Shown one piece after another: positions 7,029 to 16,286 of a stretch of DNA of 24,910 nt (within the stretch, counting starts at the first letter, position 1; each line of letters starts with the position of its first letter). The position numbers were made by a program, and so were the translations under genes. Under the pieces are notes generated by a model. The model made no database searches. It was given only the letters and a program-made list of their open reading frames with translations, and was not told the DNA's origin. Source of the stretch: an uncultured Desulfobacterium sp. (GTDB taxonomy: Bacteria; Desulfobacterota; Desulfobacteria; Desulfobacterales; Desulfobacteraceae); assembly GCA_937124525.1 (NCBI GenBank), contig CAKZLA010000139.1:1-24910 (forward strand), read 5' to 3'.

Positions 7029-9290
7029 ATGTTAAAAAAAGTTATAGTTAAAAAAAAATATGGAAAACACTCACTGGCCAGCAGGCAACTGATATCTATC
7101 CTTTTTTTCAGTTCCCTGGTGACATTGGTCAGTTCGTCTTTTCAGATTTTTCTGGAATATCAGAGCGATGTCGACCAGGTCAAGGAGCAGCTTCAACAGA
7201 TTAAATACGGTCATCTCAAAGGGTTGACAAACAGTTTATGGACACTTGATGACACTCAGACAAACGTTCAGTTAGCTGATGCACTAAATTTAAAAGATAT
7301 CATATACCTGGAAATCCGGGAACAAGGAACGGTTGTTTCTTCAGCAGGTGCGTTCTCAGCATCTGATTCAAACATAAAGAAGCAATTTCCCATGATTCGC
7401 CGGCATGCTGGCGTGGATACTGATATCGGGAGTCTTTTTGTGGTTGCCAGCCTTGACCGGACCCATAAACGGCTTTTCAGCCGGATTATCTATATTGTCA
7501 CGACCCAGACTGTTAAAACTTTCCTGGTGTCATTTTTTATTCTTTTTATCATTCATCAGTTGGTTACCCGTCACCTGGTGTCAATTGCCAACCAGATTAA
7601 AGCCCTTGATCCCGCTGGCAAACAAAAAAACTTGCGTATTAAACGACGAAATACGCCGCATACACAGAATGATGAATTTGATTCTTTAATATCATCGTTT
7701 AATACAATGCAAAGCCAGTTGTTCAGAGAAATTAAAAAACAAAAACAGCAAAAACAGGACCTCCAGGAAGCAGAAAAGGATTTAAGGGCTGCCCAAAAAA
7801 GGTTTGTTACTGTTTTAGACAGTGTTGATGTCACTGTCTATGTCGTAGACATGAATACCTATGAAATTTTATTCATGAACAAGGCCATGAAAAAAAGTTA
7901 CGGTGGAGATTTAACCGGCGAGATCTGCTGGCAAAGGTTTCACAACGAAACAGGCCCCTGCCTGAATTGCTCCAAAGACCATATTCTAAATCCAGACAGC
8001 ACACCAAAGGATGTTTATATACGTCAGATGCAGGATCCGGTTACAAAAAAATGGTTCATGAACTATGATCGGGCCATTGAATGGACCGACGGCCGTATGG
8101 TCAAGTTACAGGTGGCAACAGATATCACCGAATTCAAGATGATGGAGGAAGAACTCAGGCAAACCTATAAGCTTGAATCCATTGGGATGCTGGCAGGTGG
8201 AATAGCCCATGATTTTAACAATATCCTAAGCATTATCCTTGGTAATGCCGAGCTTGCAATGGACGACATGGATGAATTGAATCCGGCAAAAAACAACTTA
8301 TCTGAAATTAAAATAGCCTCCATCCGGGCCAAAGAGGTTGTCCATCAATTGTTGAGTTTTTGCAGGAAAACAGACGAGGTCCACACCATACAGGATCTGG
8401 GAGGGCTGGTCAAAGAGTCAACCAAATTGCTCCGGGCATCCATTTCCTCCAGCATTGACATCATCGAGAACATCCCTGGTATCCGTAATCACATTCTTGC
8501 GGATGCCACCCAGATCCACCAGATTATCATTAACCTGTGTACAAATGCGGCCCATGCCATGGCGGAAAACGGCGGCATCCTTGAAGTTCATCTGAACAAT
8601 ATCACCCTGGAAAAAAGGAAACCGGGAAAATACAAGGGACTTGCCCCCGGGGAATATATAGAGCTTATCATAAAAGATAATGGCACTGGAATTAATCCAG
8701 CCATATCCAATAAAATTTTTGACCCGTATTTTACAACAAAGGAGGTCGGGAAAGGAACAGGAATGGGGCTTGCTGTTGTCCACGGCATCGTCAAAAATCA
8801 CAATGCGGCCATTTTTGTGGACAGCACGCCGGGCAAGGGATCGGTGTTCAGTGTTTTTTTTCCGGCAGTCCAAGGGGAAGAGGAAAAACAGCACACGCCT
8901 GTGGTGAACATCCAGCCCAGTGGATCTGCGCGCATTCTTTTTGTTGATGATGAAAAAGCCATCGTCACTATGAACACGTATGCCCTGTCCAGACAAGGCT
9001 ATGTCGTAACCGGACGGACAAACCCGGTTGAAGCCGTTAAAACATTTAAAAAATCCCCTGAAAGCTTTGATTTGGTTATTTCGGATATGAACATGCCTGG
9101 AATGGATGGTATCGAATTTGCGCTGGAACTGAAAAAGATAAAGCCTGAAATTCCTTTTGTCATATGCACCGGAGACATCACGTTCATTGACCGGGACAAG
9201 GCAGATCAGGCTGGCATTTCTGATTTTGTACTCAAGCCGATGTCACTGTCCGAGATGACAAAAATGATACAACATGTGTTCAAGGCCTGA
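7029..9290 (+). CDS. Hybrid sensor histidine kinase (TM-sensor-TM-HAMP-PAS-HisKA-HATPase-REC)
   Basis: Membrane-bound sensor kinase with an attached receiver, 753 aa. TM1 lies at about 20-42, an extracytoplasmic sensor at about 43-150 (including GLTNSLWTLDD), TM2 at about 153-178, a HAMP-like linker at about 178-235, a coiled coil at about 235-258 and a PAS domain at about 258-370 (with CLNC, Cys311/Cys314). The HisKA phosphorylation site is His394 (GGIAHDFNN). In the ATPase, the N box is INLCTNAAHA (about 501-510), followed by DNGTGI (G1) and GKGTGMGLAVVHG (G2). The C-terminal receiver starts with the acidic pair VDDE and has phospho-acceptor Asp686 (ISDMNMPGMDG) and a conserved Lys in VLKPM. 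The ATG at 7029 has GAGG upstream. The output partner is not in the window; the binding protein gene upstream could supply its ligand (inference). Confidence 0.93.
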   Translation: MLKKVIVKKKYGKHSLASRQLISILFFSSLVTLVSSSFQIFLEYQSDVDQVKEQLQQIKYGHLKGLTNSLWTLDDTQTNVQLADALNLKDIIYLEIREQGTVVSSAGAFSASDSNIKKQFPMIRRHAGVDTDIGSLFVVASLDRTHKRLFSRIIYIVTTQTVKTFLVSFFILFIIHQLVTRHLVSIANQIKALDPAGKQKNLRIKRRNTPHTQNDEFDSLISSFNTMQSQLFREIKKQKQQKQDLQEAEKDLRAAQKRFVTVLDSVDVTVYVVDMNTYEILFMNKAMKKSYGGDLTGEICWQRFHNETGPCLNCSKDHILNPDSTPKDVYIRQMQDPVTKKWFMNYDRAIEWTDGRMVKLQVATDITEFKMMEEELRQTYKLESIGMLAGGIAHDFNNILSIILGNAELAMDDMDELNPAKNNLSEIKIASIRAKEVVHQLLSFCRKTDEVHTIQDLGGLVKESTKLLRASISSSIDIIENIPGIRNHILADATQIHQIIINLCTNAAHAMAENGGILEVHLNNITLEKRKPGKYKGLAPGEYIELIIKDNGTGINPAISNKIFDPYFTTKEVGKGTGMGLAVVHGIVKNHNAAIFVDSTPGKGSVFSVFFPAVQGEEEKQHTPVVNIQPSGSARILFVDDEKAIVTMNTYALSRQGYVVTGRTNPVEAVKTFKKSPESFDLVISDMNMPGMDGIEFALELKKIKPEIPFVICTGDITFIDRDKADQAGISDFVLKPMSLSEMTKMIQHVFKA

Positions 9291-9419
9291 TCCTTAGAGC
9301 CAGATACTGTTTTAAACAGGATCTAAGGACCACAAATTTTATAACTTGAACGAAATAGCTTGCCTTTTGGCCCATCTACGGCAAGAAAGCCTCTGAGTCC
9401 TTAGCTCAAGAGGTGTTGA

Positions 9420-10991
9420 CTACCAGTCAATGGGAAAATAATCCTTTAAAAATTTTCCGCACCAGTGTTTTCCTGTGAGGATGCCATGGAAAAAGGGGTC
9501 ACAGATACGGGCGGCACCGTCCACAATATCCAGGGGGGGCTGGAAATCGTGGCGCTCTTCTTTGAGTCTGGCCAGAGTGGCAGGATCTTCATCGGTCACC
9601 CAGCCTGTATCCACGGCATTCATGAAGATGCCGTATTTGGCAAGATCACTGGCAGCGGTGTGGGTGAGCATGTTCAGTGCTGCCTTGGCCATGTTGGTGT
9701 GGGGGTGTCGGCTTCCTTTTTTAAATCTTAAAAATTTACCCTCCATGGCAGACACATTCACAATGTGTTTTTGTCCGGTGTTGTCAAGTTTCATGATATC
9801 TGCCAATCGATTGCACAACACAAAGGGGGCCACGGCATTGACCAGTTGAATTTCAAGCATTTCCGACGTGGGGATATCCCCCAATCGCAACCGCCAGGAG
9901 TTGGTTTTTCGAAGATCCACCTGCTGGAGATCGGCATCCAATTTGCCCGCTGGAAAGACCTCGGGTACATCCAGACAATGATCATAGGAGTAAGGGATCT
10001 GGGACAACTGGGCCGACAGGCGCAATCCCACACCCGGGGCACTGCCGTTCCAGGTGACGGGCAGGGCTTTTTCTTCGCCCACATTATCGGTGTATCCGTA
10101 TTCCAGCTGGGAGATACAGGTTTCATGCTGCTCCAGAAGGGACTTGGCCCGGGAGGGCAGCAGAGTAATATCTTTGGCCTCGTTGTCCATGAGGTGGGCA
10201 TAGAATCCCGGGGGTCTTCGCACGGTCTGGGCCGCATTGTTAATAAGAATATCCAGGCGGTGGTAGGTATCTTTGATGTAATCGGTGAACAACTCCACAC
10301 TGGGGGTGTGGCGAAGATCCAGGCCATAGACCTGGAGGCGATCCCCCCAGTCTGCAAAATCAGGTTCCCCGGAAAACCGCAGGGCTGAATCCTTGGGAAA
10401 ACGGGTGGTGGCAATGACCCTGGCCCCGGCCCTTAACATCATCAAGGTGGCCTGGTAGCCTATTTTAAGGCGGGAGCCGGTGATCAAGGCCACTTGGTCC
10501 TTTAAAGAAGCAGTCTGGAAACGCTTCTCGTAATTGAATTGGGCACAGTCCGGGCACATGGCATCGTAAAAATGGTGGAGCTGTGTGAACTCAGCTTTGC
10601 ACACATAGCAATTGCGAGGGGTTTCCAGGGTTTGTGCAGGGGCCTCAGAATCCGTGTCTCCGTGATTATATGAAATTTGGCCAGGGGCTGTGAATACATC
10701 GGTTTCCCTGGCTTTTCTAATGCCTGTGGCAGCCCTCAAGTTGCGTTCTGTTTTAACAACGGCCAATCTTTGCTGGCGTTTTTTTTCTTTGTTTCGTTTT
10801 TTGATCTCTTTGCGGTCGGGCCGGGATATTTTTCCGGCTGCTGTGACCAGGGCGATGCGATCTTTTTCAGAAAGATGGGCCAGAAGTTCTGACTGGTCCA
10901 CGATCTGTTCCAGAATGGGTATACAGCTGCGAATGGCTGCCAGGGTATCCTGTGTGTCGTTAATGTTTGTATCTGTACTGATTATGCTCAC
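9420..10991 (-). CDS. SDR-family oxidoreductase with N-terminal zinc ribbon and no catalytic Tyr
   Basis: 523-aa short-chain dehydrogenase/reductase homologue. An N-terminal charged helical part (1-125) is followed by a Cys-x2-Cys...Cys-x2-Cys zinc ribbon (Cys128, 131, 146, 149). A Rossmann domain then follows with the dinucleotide-binding motif TGSRLKIG (171-178), NNAAQT (251-256) and the serine of NVSAMEGKF (Ser414). At the active-site YxxxK position the protein has TNMAK (Thr432, Lys436), so the usual catalytic tyrosine is absent. I recall this [12 protein letters not shown] form in related proteins, which would make it a subfamily trait rather than damage. A 100-residue insert sits between NNAA and Ser414. 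Start GTG at 10991 with GAAGGG upstream. It stands alone; the substrate is unknown. Confidence 0.85.
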   Translation of the reverse strand: MSIISTDTNINDTQDTLAAIRSCIPILEQIVDQSELLAHLSEKDRIALVTAAGKISRPDRKEIKKRNKEKKRQQRLAVVKTERNLRAATGIRKARETDVFTAPGQISYNHGDTDSEAPAQTLETPRNCYVCKAEFTQLHHFYDAMCPDCAQFNYEKRFQTASLKDQVALITGSRLKIGYQATLMMLRAGARVIATTRFPKDSALRFSGEPDFADWGDRLQVYGLDLRHTPSVELFTDYIKDTYHRLDILINNAAQTVRRPPGFYAHLMDNEAKDITLLPSRAKSLLEQHETCISQLEYGYTDNVGEEKALPVTWNGSAPGVGLRLSAQLSQIPYSYDHCLDVPEVFPAGKLDADLQQVDLRKTNSWRLRLGDIPTSEMLEIQLVNAVAPFVLCNRLADIMKLDNTGQKHIVNVSAMEGKFLRFKKGSRHPHTNMAKAALNMLTHTAASDLAKYGIFMNAVDTGWVTDEDPATLARLKEERHDFQPPLDIVDGAARICDPFFHGILTGKHWCGKFLKDYFPIDW

Positions 10992-11140
10992 CTTTTTCCC
11001 TTCATTATTCTATCTGCCAGTCGGGCTTGATCACAATCTCAGACATTTGTTTCAATGATCAACGAGATCAGGTCTGGGGTATTGTTGCTTTGATAATCCC
11101 TGACCATAAAGGTCGAAATCAAAAAAATCACCAATAAGCC

Positions 11141-11182
11141 AAGGCTGACCCCGCCCAGAAATGGTAGATGTTGTGATCAATC
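11141..11182 (+). repeat. Dispersed repeat copy, distant from the 5-kb cluster
   Basis: AAGGCTGACCCCGCCCAGAA followed by ATGGTAGATGTTGTGATCAA. It is alignable along its length to 5826-5868, showing that the repeat family is spread in this genome and not only tandem. Confidence 0.5.
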
Positions 11183-11567
11183 CTGTGACAGTCTATTTGT
11201 CAGTCCATTTAAAATAACGAAATTATTATAGATTTGGTTTGCATTTGTCAATCAACTTATCAAGTTCCCAGAGCTGACGCATGAATAATAATGGGGCTTA
11301 GCAATACAGCGACACTTTCATGATCCATCCTGTTTGGAGGGGATTCTAAAGCGTGTTTCCCCCCCTTTCGACAGGCTGTTACGGAATACATGAGCTTACA
11401 GGCAAAGACAGATTATATAGTGTTTGATTGGTTTTGATGCCACCGCAGGTGCCTCCATTGCAGGGCCTGCCCAGGCCCTGGGGTTGACACGGTTTTGTTC
11501 GGAATCAAAATGATGTGAGAGAATCTTTTTTATTGTGCTGGCAAGTGCAGCGGTTTAGCGTGATCTG

Positions 11568-11594
11568 AAGGGCAGGACACAGCATCCTGCCCTT
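11568..11594. terminator. Stem-loop downstream of chemoreceptor 2
   Basis: Perfect 10-bp stem AAGGGCAGGA / TCCTGCCCTT with a 7-nt loop, about 27 bp past the stop codon of the minus-strand receptor gene. There is no clean U tract on either strand, so it is either a weak terminator or an mRNA 3' stabiliser. Confidence 0.5.
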
Positions 11595-11620
11595 TGAGTA
11601 TTAATTGATACCTATGTCTT

Positions 11621-13552
11621 CTAAAAATCCTTAAAATATTCATCCTCCTCAAAGGGGATCACTTGATCTGGTCTGACTTCATTTTGGGTATGGTGGACAA
11701 CAACTTTTTTATATCTTTGTGCAGCCGAAGCATTTATAGCTAAGGCTTTGTTCTGTTTTTTGTTGTGGATTTTACCAGGTTCTGTTGCTCTTTGATGTCC
11801 ATTTCCGCCCACAAGGACAATGAGGTCTATGACGTATTCTTCCATGGTTTCGGCCTGGGCGTTCATCTCTTCGGACGCACTGGCAGACTCCTCTGCACTT
11901 GCAGCATTTTGCTGGGTCACTTTGTCCATCTCAGTAACAGCGATGTTGATTTGTTCTATGCCCGTTGCCTGTTCCTTTGAAGCTGCCGATATTTCACCCA
12001 CGAGCTCCCCGACCTTTTTAGTACTGTCTGACACTTCCCCAAAGGCGATATTGGTCTGATTCACCAGAGCGGAACCGTTATTGACCTTCTTGACTGTTCC
12101 TTCGATCAGGGAAGCGGTGTTCTTGGCCGCCTCGGAGGACCGCAAGGCAAGGTTCCGGACTTCTTCTGCGACCACGGCAAAACCTGCACCTGCCTCTCCA
12201 GCTCTTGCAGCCTCCACGGCAGCGTTCAGGGCAAGGAGGTTAGTCTGGAAAGCGATTTCGTCAATGGTCTTAATGATTTTCGAGGTCTCCTCACTGGCCT
12301 TGGAAATATCTTTCATGGACAGTGTCAACTGCCCCATGGAAGTATCGGCCTTGTCCACAACCTGGTTTGCCTTCCTCATGAGGGTATCTGCCTGGGACGC
12401 GTTGCCGGCATTCTGCTTGGTCATGGATGACATCTCCTCCAGGGACGCGGATGTCTCTTCAATGGAGGCCGCCTGTTCCGAGGCTCCCTCGGCCAGGGAC
12501 TGGCTGGCGCTGGAGATCTGGCCTGAAGCTGCAGCAACCTGGCTCGCTCCTTCATTCAGGCCAATGATGATACGATTCAATGGTTTTGTAATAGCGCGGG
12601 TGATCACAAAAGCAAGACCCATCCCAAGGAGCAGGGCGATTGAACTGATGATCAAGATAAAGGAGATACTCTGCTTATTAGAAGCCACCAGTTTAGGGCC
12701 AAGGTCATCCTGCACGGCTTTGATGGAAAGTTTGGTATTTTCAATTTTTTTGGCGATTTCCGGCCCGATACGATCAAGCGTTCCAGTGATGATTTTATTA
12801 GAGTCAAGTACAGCGCTCACAAGGTCGTTGAATGTATTTAAGTATACTCTCCTTGCTGAAATGGTGCTTGCCAGCAATTCCCTGCGTTTCGGATTCTGTA
12901 ATTCTTTATCCATAATGTTGAGCTGTTCCTGCATTTTGTCGAATTTTTCGTGGAACCTGTCAACAGCCTTCTGGTCGTTTGTTTCTAAAAATTTGACTAC
13001 ATAAAGCCGACCCAAAAGCAAATCCCGCATTGCCAGTCCGCTGTAAAAGGCAGCAGTCGTGTCATCATCGGTTTTGGCTGAAATCATAATTTCGGTCAAC
13101 GCCTTTTCCATAAGGGGACCCTTGACATTGAGTACTTCATTGAGATGAAGTTCGAATTTAGTTCTTAATTTGACAACTTCGGCAAACCCGATGATATAAT
13201 CTTCTTTGTTCTCCACAATATGATTAATCTTGGTGGCCTGCTCAGGGTCTTTAATAGCCTTTTTCGCCTGGGTTAAAAATTCCTCCATCTTCTTTTCGTA
13301 GATCTCATATTCTTTGACCTCATCTTTATTTCCATTGATGATAAAATTTTTTACATGCAGACGCATCATGAGCATATTGGCCTGCACTCTCCCGGTCAGG
13401 TTGGTGTTCTGTGCCATTTCCCGATAATGGCCGAAACCGATTGAGGCCCTTTCCAATGCTATATAAGCAATGATGCTGACCACAATAAGCAGAATGAGGA
13501 TAGATGAAAATCCTGCAACTATTTTTGTTCCTGCTTTCATATTCTTAAACAC
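11621..13552 (-). CDS. Methyl-accepting chemotaxis protein with HBM-like helical sensor
   Basis: 643-aa chemoreceptor. TM1 is at about 12-32, then a long all-helical periplasmic region of about 265 residues, the size and character of a helical bimodular (HBM) ligand-binding domain. TM2 is at about 298-318, followed by a HAMP-like segment, methylation helices ([20 protein letters not shown]) and the conserved tip ([20 protein letters not shown]). The C-terminal tail after the signalling domain ends in EYFKDF; its last five residues, YFKDF, fit the x-[FWYH]-x2-[FWYH] CheR-binding pentapeptide pattern. Start GTG at 13552, supported by AAGGGG 9 nt upstream; the in-frame ATG four codons later is too far from it. 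The stop is TAG. Transcription probably comes from the sigma-54 promoter at 13623-13637. Confidence 0.93.
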   Translation of the reverse strand: MFKNMKAGTKIVAGFSSILILLIVVSIIAYIALERASIGFGHYREMAQNTNLTGRVQANMLMMRLHVKNFIINGNKDEVKEYEIYEKKMEEFLTQAKKAIKDPEQATKINHIVENKEDYIIGFAEVVKLRTKFELHLNEVLNVKGPLMEKALTEIMISAKTDDDTTAAFYSGLAMRDLLLGRLYVVKFLETNDQKAVDRFHEKFDKMQEQLNIMDKELQNPKRRELLASTISARRVYLNTFNDLVSAVLDSNKIITGTLDRIGPEIAKKIENTKLSIKAVQDDLGPKLVASNKQSISFILIISSIALLLGMGLAFVITRAITKPLNRIIIGLNEGASQVAAASGQISSASQSLAEGASEQAASIEETSASLEEMSSMTKQNAGNASQADTLMRKANQVVDKADTSMGQLTLSMKDISKASEETSKIIKTIDEIAFQTNLLALNAAVEAARAGEAGAGFAVVAEEVRNLALRSSEAAKNTASLIEGTVKKVNNGSALVNQTNIAFGEVSDSTKKVGELVGEISAASKEQATGIEQINIAVTEMDKVTQQNAASAEESASASEEMNAQAETMEEYVIDLIVLVGGNGHQRATEPGKIHNKKQNKALAINASAAQRYKKVVVHHTQNEVRPDQVIPFEEDEYFKDF

Positions 13553-14100
13553 TTTTATTTCCCCTTATGGTTATAGCTTTTTTTGATAAACTGTTGGTTT
13601 AAATAATTCAAGAAATGGTAATGCAAAAAAGGTGCCACGCGGTATGAATAAAATTTTATCAGCGAAAATAAATATGCAAAACAGCTATGCCGAAAATAGT
13701 CTGCTTGTAAGGGATTTGGGGGTCAAAGCGTAACTTATTGGTTCGATAGTCGAGATCTAAAGAGACTTCAACCTCTCAAAAGGGTGTTAGTCACATTAAA
13801 AGCATGGCCTCCCTAAAATCCGTTATAACCAGAAAATTTTTAACTTGTTCAAAATAATCAGAAAATATTTGCCCATTTATTCTGGCATTCAACATGAGCT
13901 GTTCGTCCAAAGCTATTGACAATAGGCCCCGAAATTTAATAAAAGTAGCAACAAGGAAGTTATTTATAAGAAACTCCATCCAAGAATTTGTAATAAGTGG
14001 AGTTTCGATATTTGTTGTGGGCAGGCCAGATCCCCAATATGCTCTGCCCATGGCAGTTATAAGAAAAAAGAATATATCGATTTATAATGGAGATTTTAAT
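13553..14100. other. Divergent intergenic region between two chemoreceptor genes
   Basis: Carries the sigma-54 box for the minus-strand receptor. The plus-strand receptor frame is open back to 13894, but that part has no ribosome binding site and no receptor character. An overlapping 86-codon minus-strand frame (13791-14051) lacks a ribosome binding site and is not called. No clear promoter was seen for the plus-strand gene. Confidence 0.5.
13623..13637 (-). promoter_or_regulatory. Sigma-54 (-24/-12) promoter of chemoreceptor 2
   Basis: On the minus strand the sequence is TGGCACCTTTTTTGC: an exact TGGCAC-N5-TTGC match with GG and GC 10 bp apart. Transcription would start near 13611, about 60 nt before the GTG start. 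It implies RpoN and an enhancer-binding activator, as is common for motility genes. Confidence 0.8.
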
Positions 14101-15705
14101 ATGCTTAAAGATATTAAGCTTAGTACAAAATTATGGAGTTTAAGCGGGCTGCTTGTTATAGCGGTTCTGTTAGTTGCGCTTAACTCTATTTGGTCCATCA
14201 ACACCATTCTCAGAACCAATAATGATTATATTGACACAGCTGAATTCGACGACTTTATCATGGAAAGAGAAATTGACCATTTAAATTGGATTAGCAGAGT
14301 CAAGGATCTTTTTGTGGAAAAGCTGGATCATACCGATGTCCAACTGGATCATACCCAATGCAATCTCGCACCACTTTTATACGGAGCAAAAGGCAAGGAA
14401 CTTATCTCAACATACCCTGAATTGAAAAGTTCACTTGAGGCCATTATCGAGCCCCATAAACATCTTCATGAATCCGCCGCTTTGATAAATAAAGCGATTA
14501 AAGAGAAGGGGTATGATGAGGCACACAAAATTTTTTCAGCAAAGACGTTGCCCATGATGGCGGAAACAAAAAAAAAGATAGCGGCGCTTGCAGAGAAAGT
14601 TCATAATATGAAACAAATTTCGGAAAAAAAGATGATATCCACAGGGATCATTTCCCGTTGGTCGACAATTGCAATTACCGTGATCGCCTTTGTTATGGGG
14701 GGATTGCTGAGCCTCTTGGTGATAAAATCCATAAGCAAGCCGATCCAGCGTGTTATTAAAGGACTGAACGAGGGCTCGGACGAGATGATTTCCGCTTCCA
14801 CCCAGGTATCTGATTCCAGTCAGCAATTGGCGGAGGGAGCTTCGGAACAGGCGGCTTCCATTGAAGAAACTTCCGCTTCCCTGGAAGAGATGTCCTCAAT
14901 GACCAAACAGAACGTGGAAAACGCAATTCAGGCCAGAGATCTTACCAATGCTACCAACCAGATAATGGATCGAGCCAACAGCTCTATGGCCAAACTGACA
15001 ACCTCAATGAAAGAAATATCAGCGGCAAGTGAGGAAACTTTCAAAATTATTAAGACCATTGATGAAATTTCCTTTCAAACCAATTTGCTGGCCTTAAACG
15101 CGGCAGTGGAAGCGGCCCGGGCCGGTGAAGCTGGCGCAGGGTTCGCCGTTGTAGCGGATGAGGTGCGTAACCTTGCCCTGCGGGCGGCTGAAGCTGCCAG
15201 GAATACAGCCGACCTGATAGAAGGCACGGTGGGGAAAATTACCGATGGCTCAAAACTGGTGAATGAAACCGAGGAAGCATTTACGGAAGTGGGCCAAAGC
15301 ACCACCAAGGTTGGAGAACTGGTGGCGGAGATCGCTGTTGCCTCTGATGAACAAGCCCAGGGAATTGACCAAATAAATAAAGCCGTGGCTGAGATGGATA
15401 AAATTGTCCAGCAAAACGCCGCATATGCAGAAGAGAACGCGAGTACATCCGAGGAGATGAGCACCCAGGCTGTGCAAATAATGAATTTTGTAGATGACCT
15501 GACAATGTTGGTGGATGGCATTGCTAAAAAAAATGGGGAACGTCTGGATTCACAGAAGGCAGACTCAAAAAGCCCCCTTCGGCAATTTTCACCAGCCCCT
15601 AGAATGATGGAAACATCGAAAAAGAAACCTTCCGACGTCTACCGATTGAGCAAAATCAATCCGAATACAGCCATTCCCATGGATGATGATTTCAAGAATT
15701 TTTAA
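14101..15705 (+). CDS. Methyl-accepting chemotaxis protein with CZB-like zinc-binding sensor between the TM helices
   Basis: 534-aa chemoreceptor. The start ATG at 14101 has GGAG 8 nt upstream and begins [12 protein letters not shown], typical of such receptors; the upstream open frame is not used. TM1 is at about 12-33 and TM2 at about 187-209. Between them lies a CZB-type domain with candidate zinc ligands His60 (DHLNW), Cys87 ([14 protein letters not shown]) and His119/His123 (PHKHLHESA). CZB domains are often cytoplasmic and C-terminal, so this one, placed outside, could sense zinc or an oxidant in the periplasm. The cytoplasmic part has methylation helices and the signalling tip ([20 protein letters not shown]). 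The C-terminal tail ends DFKNF, matching the CheR-tether pentapeptide pattern and resembling the end of the neighbouring receptor. Confidence 0.93.
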   Translation: MLKDIKLSTKLWSLSGLLVIAVLLVALNSIWSINTILRTNNDYIDTAEFDDFIMEREIDHLNWISRVKDLFVEKLDHTDVQLDHTQCNLAPLLYGAKGKELISTYPELKSSLEAIIEPHKHLHESAALINKAIKEKGYDEAHKIFSAKTLPMMAETKKKIAALAEKVHNMKQISEKKMISTGIISRWSTIAITVIAFVMGGLLSLLVIKSISKPIQRVIKGLNEGSDEMISASTQVSDSSQQLAEGASEQAASIEETSASLEEMSSMTKQNVENAIQARDLTNATNQIMDRANSSMAKLTTSMKEISAASEETFKIIKTIDEISFQTNLLALNAAVEAARAGEAGAGFAVVADEVRNLALRAAEAARNTADLIEGTVGKITDGSKLVNETEEAFTEVGQSTTKVGELVAEIAVASDEQAQGIDQINKAVAEMDKIVQQNAAYAEENASTSEEMSTQAVQIMNFVDDLTMLVDGIAKKNGERLDSQKADSKSPLRQFSPAPRMMETSKKKPSDVYRLSKINPNTAIPMDDDFKNF

Positions 15706-15848
15706 ACTTTGATGAAAGGTTCCTCGGCCCATCTGCTGATAAGATGCAAATAGTGTAACGCTTTTTGAGTCGTCCATATTTGTGTTTATAGACTGTATTA
15801 TATTTAAAATCAGTAGTTTATATTTTATTCGATCTATCATCGGATTTG

Positions 15849-15863
15849 CAAAATACTGTAACG
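15849..15863 (+). repeat. Left copy of an inverted repeat bracketing the transposon
   Basis: CAAAATACTGTAACG; its exact complement CGTTACAGTATTTTG lies at 20361-20375, and a second near copy (GCGTTACAGTATTTG) at 20396-20409 on the other side of the transposon genes. Probably the transposase-binding ends of the element, though unrelated REP-like copies are possible. Confidence 0.5.
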
Positions 15864-15917
15864 GACAAGATATTAAACGATTTTAAGACGTTTTGCTGAT
15901 TTTCAGTCATTAAAATT

Positions 15918-16171
15918 GAGTGTACCCTTTTTGCAGTATTCTCCCCTTTCAATTCCTATAAACCCACATACAACGAATATTGAAAATGGTATTATGCCGC
16001 CCCCGGGGAGGGGTAATGGAAGCGACCCGGAACTGTTAGACAGCCCAATTGGTCTGTTCCATTACCCCTCCCCGGGGGCTCTGCTGAGGTAACCTTGGAG
16101 GCTACCTTTTTCATACAAAAATGACTTAAAGCCGAGGTATTGACCAAGGTTAATCTAAAAAGGGTACACTC
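15918..16171. mobile_element. 254-bp MITE with 9-bp target duplication
   Basis: Perfect 15-bp terminal inverted repeats GAGTGTACCCTTTTT (15918-15932) and its complement (16157-16171), flanked by exact 9-bp direct repeats ATTAAAATT (15909-15917, 16172-16180). Inside is a GC-rich perfect 23-bp inverted repeat (15999-16021 and 16057-16079) with a 35-nt loop. It has no coding capacity. It appears inserted in the left non-coding end of the transposon. The parent IS family is not recognised. Confidence 0.85.
15999..16079. repeat. Perfect 23-bp GC-rich inverted repeat inside the MITE
   Basis: Left arm starts GCCCCCGGGGAGGGG and ends TAATGGAA; the right arm (16057-16079) is its exact complement, with a 35-nt loop containing CCAATTGG. 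As RNA or single-stranded DNA it would form a very stable hairpin on either strand. Confidence 0.85.
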
Positions 16172-16216
16172 ATTAAAATTTGGCAAAATGTTTCTGGATA
16201 TATCAAAATAATGGGC

Positions 16217-16253
16217 AAAAAAATAGGCCATCCCATTGCTGATAGGATGGCCT
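16217..16253 (-). terminator. Rho-independent terminator of the transposon operon
   Basis: On the minus strand: stem AGGCCATCC / GGATGGCCT (9 bp) with an 11-nt loop, followed by A and seven T. It sits 34 bp after the ATPase stop codon. Confidence 0.85.
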
Positions 16254-16286
16254 GTTTAAGAAAAGGGGGTTGTGACAGAGTCAATT

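Larger units (their letters stand above)
10992..11620. other. Intergenic region with one dispersed-repeat copy
   Basis: About 630 bp between the SDR gene and the second chemoreceptor gene. It holds the repeat copy at 11141-11182 and the hairpin at 11568-11594. A short stretch near 11436-11513 reads like protein (GFDATAGASIAGPAQALG) but has no start or family match. No other feature seen. Confidence 0.5.
15706..16286. other. Non-coding boundary region at the left side of the transposon
   Basis: No gene. It contains CAAAATACTGTAACG at 15849-15863, the 254-bp MITE at 15918-16171 and the minus-strand terminator at 16217-16253. No remnant of the AOR N-terminus is present on this side. Confidence 0.6.

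Noticed and set aside
9290..9345. Terminator hairpin after the histidine kinase gene (CCTTAGA...TCTAAGG)
   Set aside because: The stem is short with a long loop and there is no T tract; not strong enough to call.
9765..10414. Two long alternative frames overlapping the SDR gene
   Set aside because: Both are out-of-frame shadows of the SDR coding sequence, rich in Pro, Arg and Gly, without motifs.
13791..14051. 86-codon minus-strand frame upstream of chemoreceptor 3
   Set aside because: No ribosome binding site, no motif, and it covers the probable leader region of the receptor gene.
13894..14100. N-terminal extension of chemoreceptor 3
   Set aside because: The internal ATG at 14101 has a good ribosome binding site and starts a typical receptor N-terminus; the extension has neither.
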